A stretch of DNA of 64,000 bases from assembly GCF_036711975.1 (NCBI RefSeq), contig NC_091966.1, positions 39,377,501 to 39,441,500 on the forward strand. The letters are read 5' to 3'. This document shows, piece after piece, positions 45,001 through 60,280 of this stretch; within the stretch, counting starts at the first letter, position 1, and each line of letters starts with the position of its first letter. The DNA is from Onthophagus taurus (Eukaryota > Arthropoda > Insecta > Coleoptera > Scarabaeidae). The notes beneath the pieces were generated by a model. That model saw nothing but the letters and a program-made list of their open reading frames with translations, did not search any database and had not been told where the DNA came from. Position numbers and translations under genes: made by a program.

Positions 45001-47287
45001 GTAAAGTTTAAACATCAATGTGACATAGATAGATTTCAAAACATGACGTAACAAAATTTCCTGTTAATCTTACCAACTGTTACCAACTTTACCCAATTTG
45101 GTATGTATTACACTAAAAAAAGCATAATTGAGACATTAACTTGAAATAAAAAGCTTTTTAAAATAAATTTAATCCTATTTTAACACACAAAAAATAATTC
45201 CTTCATTATTCTATATCAGAATACCAAGATTTTTTTAATGACAGCCCGGAGGAGTTTTTAAGGTTAGGTTGATTTACATAATTTTAAATATATCTCAAAA
45301 ACTAAATGAGATATTATCATGAAACAAATTTAATTAACATTTAGTGTGTTGAAAATTATAATTATCTTTATTCCTAGAAATCTCGACGTAACGATTTTTT
45401 ATATTCTCAGAATATTCTCTTGTGACAGGTTGAGGTTATGTTTAAATTAAAAAAATCTTACATTTAGAAGTAATTGGGTGATCAAGTTGAACCAAAAAGT
45501 ATTTTAAAGTAGATTTAATCCTATTTTAATACACAAAAAATAATCACTCCATTCTTCTATATCAGAATATCAAGATTTTTTTAATGACAGCCCGAAGGAG
45601 GTTTTAAGGTTAGGTTGATTTACATAAATTTAAATATATCTCAAAAACTAAATGAGATATTATCATGAAACAAAAAGCATTTTAAAGAAAATTTAATTAA
45701 CATTTAGTGTGTTGAAAATTATAATTATCTTTATTCCTATAAATCTCGACGTTACGAGTTTTTATATTCTCAGAATATTCTCTTATGACAGGTTGAGGTT
45801 ATGTTTAAATTTAAAAAAATCATACTTTAAGAAGTAATTGAGATATCAAGTTGAACTAAAAAGCATTTAAAGTAGATTTCATTCTATTTTAATACACAAA
45901 AAATAATCACTCCATTCTTCTATATCAGAATATCAAGATTTTTTTTAATGACAGCCCGGAGAAATTTTTAAGGTTAGGTTGATTTTCTTCATTTTAAATT
46001 TATTATATCTCAAAAACCAAATGAGATATTATCATGAAACAAAAAGCATTTTAAAGCAAAGTTAATTAACATTTAGTGTGTTGAAAATTATTTCTTTATT
46101 CTTATGACACCTCTTATGACAGGTTAAGGTTATATTTAAATTTAAAAAAATCATACTTTAAGAAGTAATTGAGATATAAAGTTGAAATAAAAAGCATTTT
46201 AAAGTAGATTTAGTCCTATTTTAACACAAATACAATTCCTTCATTCATCAATATCAGAATGGCAATTTTTTTTTAATAATAAGTAGTAACTCCAAGTAGT
46301 TTTATAGGCGAGATATTAGAAATGTGATGGGATAGGAAATATACAGGAAAGTTGGGGTTGGGTTGGGAAACATAAAGATAACTCCCAATCATTTATACAT
46401 GGTCATATTGTAAAATAAAAGTTTGTTCAATTTCTAATTAACTTACCCACAATTTCTACCCATAACTTCCATAATAAAAGTACGTTGATGAGAATAAGCA
46501 GTGTATCCAATGGCATCCACTGCTTCTATAATCCGATGAAGAGCACTATCGCTGCCGATGGTAGCATCAGTTCCACAAAAATCGTTATCAATGGAACCAA
46601 CAAGACCAGCGATATTTAAAACGTCATGTTTCTTTCGTTCCTCTTGTGTAATTTGGTTGTCTTTTAAGAGTTCGTCTAATAAAGATGCCCAACTTTGACG
46701 GAAAATATTTGCGCCAGTTAAAGTACCATCACCGCCTATTATGACTAAATTTTGAATACCACGTTTTACCAAATTTTTAGCAGCTTTCTTTTGTCCCTCA
46801 CGAGTCCTATAATTATAATCAAAAACATTAATGATTTGATATGCTAGAACTAATTGGATTATAAGAAACTAATATAACTAATGAAATAGAGTTACCTAAA
46901 GTCTTTACATCTTGCAGAACCAATAATAGTCCCACCCATATGTATAATAGAGCTAACTGATGACCATTTAGCCTCCTCAATGAATTTTTCACCATCAACC
47001 ATACCTACAAGATTAACCTCCAAATATAAATCATTATTTATTTTTAAATGAAGTACCTTGATATCCTTCCCTAATAAAAAACATTCTGCAACCAAGGTAA
47101 AGCCCCATTCTTACTATTGACCTTACTGCTGCATTCATACCCTAATAATAAACAAACAAAAAATTATAAGAAAAATTAGGAAAAATAAGTTATAATGTTT
47201 TACCTGTGAATCTCCACCACTGGTAAATAAGGCGATCCCTTTACCTTTATGGGATCCCTTAGTCCATACATGGTTACCTTCAGACAT
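42093..47287 (-). CDS. Pfk: ATP-dependent 6-phosphofructokinase
   Basis: Catalyses the committed step of glycolysis, fructose-6-phosphate to fructose-1,6-bisphosphate, in the cytosol. The exons are 47204-47287, 47057-47141, 46896-47004, 46447-46806, then 44435-44543 or 44141-44249, 43795-43983, 43596-43739, 43423-43539, 42805-43369, 42276-42690 and 42093-42222. All phases agree: 2307 nt, 768 aa, as expected for animal PFK. The catalytic N-half has ATP loop [20 protein letters not shown], the catalytic [14 protein letters not shown] region, MGRNCGY, GHVQRGG and AFDRIL. The regulatory C-half repeats the fold with [33 protein letters not shown] and [11 protein letters not shown]. Start Met ([11 protein letters not shown]) follows a TTGTAG acceptor, so a 5' UTR intron is likely. 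Intron 2 is only 52 bp. Intron 4 carries repeats. Confidence 0.96.
44141..44543 (-). CDS. Pfk: Mutually exclusive exon pair of Pfk
   Basis: 44435-44543 and 44141-44249 are both exactly 109 nt with matching phases and splice sites. Both begin YLALxxGLA/ALA and both encode 36-residue versions of one segment. Upstream version: [20 protein letters not shown] then [16 protein letters not shown]. Downstream version: [20 protein letters not shown] then [16 protein letters not shown]. Including both would shift the frame, because 109 is not a multiple of 3, so only one can be used. They cover about residues 213-249, just after the MGRNCG motif. Which tissue uses which form is not visible in the sequence. 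Confidence 0.9.
44797..45110. repeat. Half copy of the 7603-8320 inverted-repeat family
   Basis: Shared words with 7920-8310: GGGTTTCGGTTGGTGTTATC, CTAGGGTCCCTATAAAATTA, TTTCTAGTAACATTTTTGGT, CAAAACATGACGTAACAAAA and CCAACTGTTACCAA. Only one arm is present. Confidence 0.65.
45115..46260. repeat. About 350-bp tandem repeat in Pfk intron 4
   Basis: The marker GACAGCCCG occurs at about 45240, 45586 and 45950, giving periods near 346 and 364. Each unit contains AGGTTAGGTTGATTT, AAATGAGATATTATCATGAA, TAACATTTAGTGTGTTGAAA and TGACAGGTTGAGGTTATG. A fourth, partial unit runs to about 46260. Confidence 0.85.
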
Positions 47288-47914
47288 TTTTTTCTACAAA
47301 AGAAGTCTAATTGATGAAAATGAAGATGCCAAAAAGATGTTTAGGGCGAGGATGTTTCCCCTTAATTTTAAATTTTACATAAAAACGATATTTAATGGTG
47401 CTTATTTAAAATATCGATGCAAATTTTATTCCGGAATCGATAATTTCGAGACTTAAACAAGATAACAACACGAAATCACAATTTGAAATGTTGGTGAAGT
47501 GAAGGTGACCTTTTTCTTATACAATTTTAACTGCGCATGCGTGATTGATGTTTCAAAATTTAAATTAGAAGGATTAAATATACTTTTCTTTTATTTATAG
47601 ATTATTTTTATTTATCTAGATAATGAAGATATTGAGTTAGGTTTTGAAAGTTTTTGAGGTTAGAATGAAATAGAATCAAATTTTAGTTTTTTTATTGTTG
47701 TAAATATGTTTATTTTGTGTTGCCGATAGAAATTAATAAAAAAATATTAATTATTTATGGTTAATTATAAATTATTATAAGTAATTTTACTTAATTTCAA
47801 TTTTAGGTACAAAATTTGCAAAAAAAGCTCCATCTATCGATGAAAAATTAAACTAAAAATAGTAAATTTTCCTCGTTTAAATAATTAATTTATTTAAAAA
47901 ATAAATAAATAATA
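47288..47914 (-). promoter_or_regulatory. Pfk 5' UTR and promoter region
   Basis: A TTTTGTAG acceptor lies 8 bases before the Pfk start codon, so the leader is probably spliced. GC-richer sequence near 47430-47545 (ACTGCGCATGCGTG complement region) may hold the core promoter. Beyond that is AT-rich DNA up to the neighbouring small gene, whose AATAAA is near 47890. Confidence 0.35.
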
Positions 47915-48287
47915 CTATACCTGTACATCTGGCTTAGGAACAAATGTAAGAGTTTCTACTTTTCCAACCTGCTTTTTTTGTTGTATCTTAAAAAAAAATC
48001 AAAAATTGTTGACAAAACTGTGATTGTGATTGAAAATATAAATTTATTACCCACTCGGCGCCGGCTTGGAAACGTTTTTGGGTCCATGGTACAGATCGGT
48101 TATTAACGACTTGGGGTTCATTGCGAAAACCGACGTTTATCGAATTCGTCCCCGATGAAATTGCATTAAAAACGTTTAAGAGTGTACGCCTGCTCTGAAA
48201 ACTGACGAGTTGCGATCGGCGTTCTACGATAAATTTTCCTCCATTTATGGTGAGAAGGTGAATAAATTTTCTATTAGACGAAAACAT
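47915..48287 (-). CDS. Unrecognised small protein with mitochondrial-type N-terminus (102 aa)
   Basis: There are two coding exons: 48051-48287 and 47915-47986 (GTAATA donor, TTTAAG acceptor, phase 0). The chosen start gives MFSSNRKFIHLLTINGGKFI, rich in Arg/Lys/Ser and with no acidic residue among the first 20, as in mitochondrial presequences. An upstream in-frame Met at 48314 would add nine hydrophobic residues and follows a TAG that looks like a splice site, so I prefer the second Met. The C-terminal half (VPWTQKRFQAGAEW then KKQVGKVETLTFVPKPDVQ) has the look of a conserved protein. An AATAAA follows the stop. It lies head-to-tail upstream of Pfk. Function unknown; a mitochondrial role is inference from the presequence only. 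Confidence 0.6.
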
Positions 48288-48679
48288 AATAATATAAAAT
48301 TCTACACGAACCAAAACATGACATAATTGATTGACATGAAAAAAAATTTAAAAATCAAATTAATAACAATTTAAAATTCATTGACAAGTTAGATGACGCA
48401 GAAAAAAATAAGTAAATTATATAAAGAAAATAATTTCATTGAAATAGAGTTAATAAATCTCAAATAATTTTGATAAAAATTAATTTTTTGAATATTTAAT
48501 ATATTTATTGTAGATAACTTAAAATTGAAGTTTATATCTGTCAATTTTGACGTTTACTAAATTGACGTTTACTACTGTCAAATTAGCCTTTTTTTATATT
48601 TGATTAAAAATTAATATATTTATGTGTATCTTTACTACTTATTTTTTTACTTCTTTTTATCACTTAGGCTTTTGCACAT

Positions 48680-49010
48680 CCTCACAATTTACAGTTCATT
48701 CAGGGGTCAGAAAACCAGCCCAAGGTTTTAATGAACGTTAATATAGAACAGGGTATGTTCTTTATGCCCGAAATTTGGGGCCATGGTACGCCAAAAATGA
48801 ATGAACAATATGGGATGTGTTCGCCAGATTCTTGTAGAACATATCCTTACGTAACCTGCGGTGTCCGGTCAGGAAGTGGGTGAGGAGCCTCAAATCACTT
48901 TTTGATTTTCCCAGGAACTGATTGTAAGATGACCTCTTCCAGTCAGGGTAGAGCAAAGTTTTCTTTGCAAAGACACTCAGTCTCATCCCATCTATCGCAA
49001 AAAGCTCGAT
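48680..49010 (-). pseudogene. C-terminal fragment of a non-LTR retrotransposon
   Basis: The minus frame reads FLGKSKSDLRLLTHFLTGHR followed by RLRKDMFYKNLANTS. The pattern S(R/K)SDLR-L...LTGH..LR.H....GL is the conserved tail of jockey/R1-type polyproteins after RNase H. No further domains remain. Confidence 0.65.
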
Positions 49011-49019
49011 AGCTTTGAT

Positions 49020-51400
49020 GCTGTATTAAAAGTTAGTGGTACAAACGGTTCAGGGGAAACCAGTGTGCCGATCGTGTCCCTTATTTCCGGTACATTAGCC
49101 ATTTATAGCAGTTATTTCGGCCTGATGTGTGACCTGTTTAAGAAAGTAGGTATGATGTAGTCTGTGAGAGCTTCAAGGAGGGGTTGTTTACGAACATTCT
49201 CACTACAGAGTTCGCTTCGGACTATTCTCATTTTTGCAACCTGCTTGTTATCCACCGTTCGCAAATAGAACGTTATAATGGAGTTAAAATCTGCTGAGAA
49301 TCCACTTAGAAAGGGGTATTAATTTTTCATTAAAATCCAAAATTCTGTCAATTCCAAATTTTGCTTTCAGATTTAGCACAAGATAAGATTCTCTTCTTCT
49401 GTAGAAGTAAATTCGGTTTGAGTATTAGTATTGAATGAAACTTGAATGTATCATTTACATCGAATAACATTAGAATTTTTGGTTTTTGGGTTGGGCAGCT
49501 TAATAAAACTACTTGGTCACTTAGTGGGTTAAAATCGTGAGTTAAACTCTTTTCTGAGTTAAGTATGAATATTTTTAGTACCAAAAACATTTCCATCTTT
49601 TCTATTTTCTATGTATTTTTACATTAAGGTTAAGTTGAGTTAGTGAAATTGCTTGATATGGGGGTATAATCTATTAGTCTTGTTTTTGGAGGTAATATGG
49701 AATATATTTTGAACTATATGGTAAGATTTATCTCAAATGCAGAAAGAAGCAGCGTCAATCCGTGAATTGTTAACAATTTATACATGATTTATGAACAATC
49801 ATGTTTCTTTGTGGACAAAGAACAATCCAAATCAATTGTATACAACAGGAATCCAAAATTAATATCTACTCTATCTATCTTTGTGTGTTATAGTTGTAGT
49901 AATAAAGAAACTTGTAGTTATTAGATTTATTAAATAAAATATAAATTATATCACCAAATAATATTAAACAAATACTTTGTTGGTGTTGGTTTATTATTAT
50001 ATGTAAGATTATGTTGTACCAACCTTATTGTGTATTTGTAATTGTCTAACTCAATGGCTTTACAACACTAAGCACACCTTGTTATGTAAGAACTTAACCT
50101 TTAAATGCTACAAATTTTTTAAATGCGATATTTGAAGCAATTTCACAATTAATTGGTGTCATTCAGTGCCTATTTCTTACCACTATTATGTACTTCAGTA
50201 TCAAAAATTTACAATCAAGTGTATTGTTCAGAATTACACAATCACCTACATGATCTACAGTAACTGGTTTATTTAATGATTTACAAATTTAATATATTCA
50301 ATTATTTTACTTAAAATGTATGACTTCTTCCAACCCCTGATCTATTAAATTAGATACCAATACAGCTTGTGATAACCATGATAAGGTATTGAAACATACA
50401 CATTTCGAAGAAAGTAATTTACTTTTAGATAAATTCTTTTTTTCACAAATTAAGATCAGCTCCTATACCCAGCATTATTTGTTAATAATGAATGGATATT
50501 CCCACATTCATTCTGCTTTATTTTTCATTTAAAGTAATTTCATCCATGTACAGGTTATGGCTCACTTTTTACTACAGAATAAATTCTGTTACATATGTGT
50601 ATATACTTTTCCAATTGATTCCCTTAGATTTCTTTCCTGTTTTTTGTTTTTATTACTTCTATTTCCACCATTGTTCCTTCTCTTAACACTTTTACTTGTC
50701 TCTTGCTAGCTTCATAAACAAGTAATACATTGTGTAGATACAAATCTGCGACTTTCTCTAAATCCAATACAGATCTCTGAATATTCTTTCTTGTAACGCT
50801 ACATTCTTTGTTTTTAGAATTATTTTTCATCAAAGAGTTCTCTTTTGTATCAAAGTAACAATCTTTTCATAAAATCGGTTAAATATCCATCAAAGACTTT
50901 AACATCTTTTTCCCTTTGATTTGAATCAATTACGAAAGTATGTAAGCTCGAATTCTGTTGGTGTGGGTGTAAAGTACACATCTCAAGCACAGAACCGAAC
51001 GTTTACTCTACAAGTTCATTGACGTATGTTTGACGTTTCATATCAGAAATGTCAAAAATAATTCTATTATAAATTTTTATGTACATTTGAATTTCTTTTT
51101 AAACTTTTTCATATACTAGAATTAATTGTAATAATAGATAATATATAAACGCGAAACAAATTCAAATTTTTATTTTTTTACCAACTTAAATCATTCTGTC
51201 AATCACTTGACAGATACTTGTCAAGGTGACGGTTATGACAGCTGTCATAAAAATAATTTTAAATAATTCAATTAGTTAATTATTTAGTTTATTACTATAT
51301 TTATTATTGAAAAACAACAATTCTAACTAATTTATTCGAAATATTCCAATTATTTAATTTTATTGAAAAAAAAAATAAACAAATTTAAAAATGCTTAAAA
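49020..51400. other. Intergenic DNA between the small gene and TRAM, no gene identified
   Basis: Mixed AT-rich DNA. Open frames at 49348-49596 and 50624-50833 (both -) lack motifs. The GC-balanced part at 49020-49300 may continue the decayed LINE. No RNA gene or clear repeat recognised. Confidence 0.35.
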
Positions 51401-51479
51401 TTTAAATAAAACAATCAAAGGGTTAATATGATGTAGGGAATAAAAAATGTTTGAAAGTAAATTTTTTAAAAACAAATTT

Positions 51480-57251
<5,772 letters not shown>

Positions 57252-57665
57252 GATTGTTTTTTTTTGCACTTGTTTTTAATTTCTTTTTATAAAACTTTTT
57301 TATTCGAGATGTTCTATTTTTTAATAATAGTTGTTATTGCAATTATATTTTTAAAACACTTTTCTACATCTTTTGAACCTTCGCATGTATTCAACATATT
57401 TCTTTCATGTTGTATCTGTTTGGACTCTCGAAAAAATTAATAAGAGCTTATTGATAAACCAGCTAAATGATTGTACAAGAACAAACACTAAAATCATTGG
57501 GTTAAATAAATTTATAACAATTTTATATATTACATAAATTTAATTATGTAAATCGTCAATTTTCATTTAGCTGATTATTGTAATAAATATATGTTTAAGA
57601 TAGTTTTCTTTTGTATCACCAAGCATTTAAGATTCAAAATAAACATTTTGTAATAAAATTATATA
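57252..57665 (+). promoter_or_regulatory. TRAM 3' UTR and poly(A) signals
   Basis: AT-rich sequence after the stop. Candidate signals are AATAAA at about 57639 and about 57650 (TAATAAAATT). No other feature seen. Confidence 0.4.
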
Positions 57666-57789
57666 TAAAAACTGAATTTTTTCTTGAATAATTTATTAAC
57701 ACAATGAGAATTTTTATTTTTGTAAGCAAAATAAAGCAATATTTCAGTCAGTGTACTTATAATTTAAGCCTAATCAAGTTAAACAGCGT

Positions 57790-58815
57790 TTCATATAACT
57801 AAACAGTGACAAATTTGATTGTGTATGGAAGGTTTGACAAAGGACTGTATATTTCCAAGTAAATTAAAGCTCAATGAAGCTAAATCAATCATAGTATGGT
57901 TAACAAACCTGTGATTTTTTGCCAGTAAGTTAAACAACTCAAATACATTTTTTAAAACTGCATTACTTACAAGGACTTTATAATAGTGTTCTAAGAATTC
58001 ATATGCAAAAGATACAAAGATATTTATTATTGAATTAAGTGACTTATAGTGACCAATCAAACTTTGATGTAGAAAGGCTTCCTTGAAATTAATCACTTTA
58101 TTCAACAATTTATAGTATAATGAGAATGAGATAATTATGGCTGTATTTAATTTCTATAAAAAAACAATTTGGTATATAAAAACCTTGATAAAATTAATCT
58201 GCTTGGTACTCATAACATTTCCTCTATGTTTATATCCTTTAATCACATAATAAACTGCTGATTTGCAAACCCCTACAACTAAAGCATTGTTATTTCCTTT
58301 GATATCATTTTTAAAACATTTGTCTTATCAGTAATCTCCACAACTTTATGAACAATATACATTTTCATGGGGTTTTCGTCATTAATGACTGCTTTAATGA
58401 TTTAGAATACGTTGTTTTTTTTGGTAAAGCTAAGTGTCTCAAATAAGTTTTTCGTAGGCGAATCTTATTGTGAGCTACTATTAATCTCAAGTTCCATATT
58501 AAGACCTAAAAAAGAACGGACTTCACTCAATTAAATTGAAGAATTGCGCATAAAAAGGTTTAGAATACAAAAGATACTTGAATCATAGGAATATTGTTGA
58601 CCTAACCTATAAGTTAATGCTGATTTAATGCTAATATATCATATAATGGATTTAGTATTCCTAAAGGTACGTTAGATTTTTTATTATTTTATAAATGTAT
58701 TTCTTTTGAAAATGTGGGATTTTGTTACAATTTTCAGTTACTACTAAAAGGTGTAAGTTTGGTTGTCTATAATCACGGTTAAAGTTTGACTTATAACTTT
58801 GACAATTACTTACGT
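57790..58815 (-). pseudogene. Degenerate transposon-like region, related to 1250-3130
   Basis: Minus-strand fragments: an open frame 57791-58108 (MLNKVINFKEAFLHQSLIGH start) and a stretch near 58220-58290 reading ALVVGVCKSAVYYVIK then GYKHRGNVMSTKQ. This resembles the helix-turn-helix plus linker of Tc1/IS630-like transposases. A further piece, ITDKTNVLKMISK, is near 58340. Frames are disconnected. Two DNA blocks align with the start of the window. I infer a decayed DNA transposon. Confidence 0.35.
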
Positions 58816-58824
58816 ATCCCTCCC

Positions 58825-59180
58825 AAAAGCTGTGACGTCATTGGAAGAATTAACATTTCTATGTTTTTATTTATACAGTGTATTTTACTTAAGAAGCAAT
58901 ATACAAAAATATAAAATAAAATAAAAAAATATTAAAATATAAAGCGAAATATTAACGGTTAAAATTTTATTATTTTTAGGTTATCCAACTTGACTCGGTT
59001 ACCATGGGGATTAAGATCCAAATATTGCAGATGCTTGTCAAAATTAAAATTGAATTTAAGTTTTTTTTTAAGGAAAAAGTCTTATTTAATTGGTTTAAAA
59101 GGCTGTATTTAACTCAAAATTGGTTTATCTAGAGGATTATAAACAAGGTAAGTGGATTAAATCAAAAAAAGATATTTTTA
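58825..59180. repeat. Dispersed repeat copy (GACTCGGTTACCATGG family)
   Basis: Near-identical to 29700-30070, including GCTGTGACGTCATT, TTTATTTATACAGTGTATTT, ATCCAACTTGACTCGGTTAC and AAGGTAAGTGGATTAAATC. It is truncated after AAAGATATTTTTA, where the other copies continue. Confidence 0.8.
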
Positions 59181-59900
59181 ATATATTACTCTTAATTAGA
59201 ATCGATTTAAATTAATTACAATTAACGAATTTATTATGAACGCGAGATAATCGTAAAGAATTCGAAATGTTTTAAAATTAATAAAGATTAGGTTAGAATG
59301 GGGTCATACACACTTATTAAATTTAGACAAAATTTTTACGTCAAACGATATATGCAAGTATATGCATGATCACAAAGTAAAAGAAATATTTTGATCAATT
59401 TTATATTTTGTGTAATTTGAAGTGAAAAATAGCAAATATTCAAACGAAATAATTTCGCGGCTTTTCTGTGACGTAGGAACCGCACTGCCTAAAACAAGTT
59501 AAATTGTCCGTTAGATAGCGCTTGCGGTGTGACAGTGTCAAAACAAAACCATGGATGTAATAGAGTGTCTCTATTACATCCATGAACAAAACATAATAAA
59601 CATAACCTACATATACTCTATCTCTTTTCAATATAACCTAAATGACGTTCATCTCTTTCTCGCATTTGAGCGGGGAGCAGGGGACGCAAAGGTGGATACG
59701 TACGTCATCAACGCGGGAATTTTAAAAGCGCAAATGGGTATATAAATTTTCAGCAATTTTTTTAACAATGATTTTGTTCGAAAATATTCAAAAAAAAAAT
59801 AACGGTAACTATATTTTTATACAAACTTTCAGAAAATATAATAAAAAAAAAATCGTGTATGACCCCATTTATAAAAAAATCGGAATAAAATTTTATTATT
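59181..59900. other. Unique insert between two repeat copies
   Basis: Separates the truncated repeat (58825-59180) from the fuller copy (59905-60280). It carries a GC-richer patch with a perfect hairpin at 59550-59584. ORFs here are short and AT-driven. It may be a fragment of the unoccupied locus or another element. Confidence 0.35.
59550..59584. repeat. Perfect 16-bp hairpin with 3-nt loop
   Basis: CATGGATGTAATAGAG (59550-59565), TGT, then its exact complement CTCTATTACATCCATG (59569-59584). It could be an element end-to-end junction, a small structured RNA or a transcription-blocking structure; the sequence does not decide. Confidence 0.85.
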
Positions 59901-59904
59901 TTAA

Positions 59905-60280
59905 GGTTATCCAACTTGACTCGGTTACCATGGTGATTAAGATCCAAATATTGCAGATGATTGTTAAAATTCAATTTAAGTTTGTTTAATTGGTTTAAAA
60001 GGCTCTATTTAACTCAAAATTGTTGTATCTAGGGAATTATAAACATGGTAAATGGTTTAAATCAAAAAAAGATATTTTTAGATCAGTTAAAATGTACAAG
60101 AATTTAGGGTTAAATAACAATTAAAACTAGAACTAACCCTAGAACTAGAAAGTTTTAGCCGTCTTGAGAGACGTGGGACTAAATCCGAATGTTTCTAGGT
60201 CTCGGTCTAGTGTTAGTTCTAGTGGCAGTGATAGGTAGCGCTAGTTAGCATAAGATATTACTATGTTGTATATTTTTATT
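59905..60280. repeat. Dispersed repeat copy preceding the foldback element
   Basis: Matches 29875-30250: ATCCAACTTGACTCGGTTAC, TTTAGATCAGTTAAAATGTA, AAGAATTTAGGGTTAAATAA, CTAGAACTAGAAAGTTTTA. It continues directly into the left arm of the foldback element, so this repeat and the foldback may be one larger element. Confidence 0.75.

Noticed and set aside
48288-48314. Upstream in-frame Met for the small gene next to Pfk
   Set aside because: It adds a non-targeting hydrophobic start and follows a TAG that may be a splice acceptor; the second Met gives a typical presequence.
49348-50833. 82- and 69-codon minus ORFs upstream of TRAM
   Set aside because: No motif, no splice partners, and composition equal to the surrounding intergenic DNA.
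59440-59989. Overlapping 63-73 codon ORFs on both strands
   Set aside because: AT-driven frames around a hairpin and repeat; no protein-like features.
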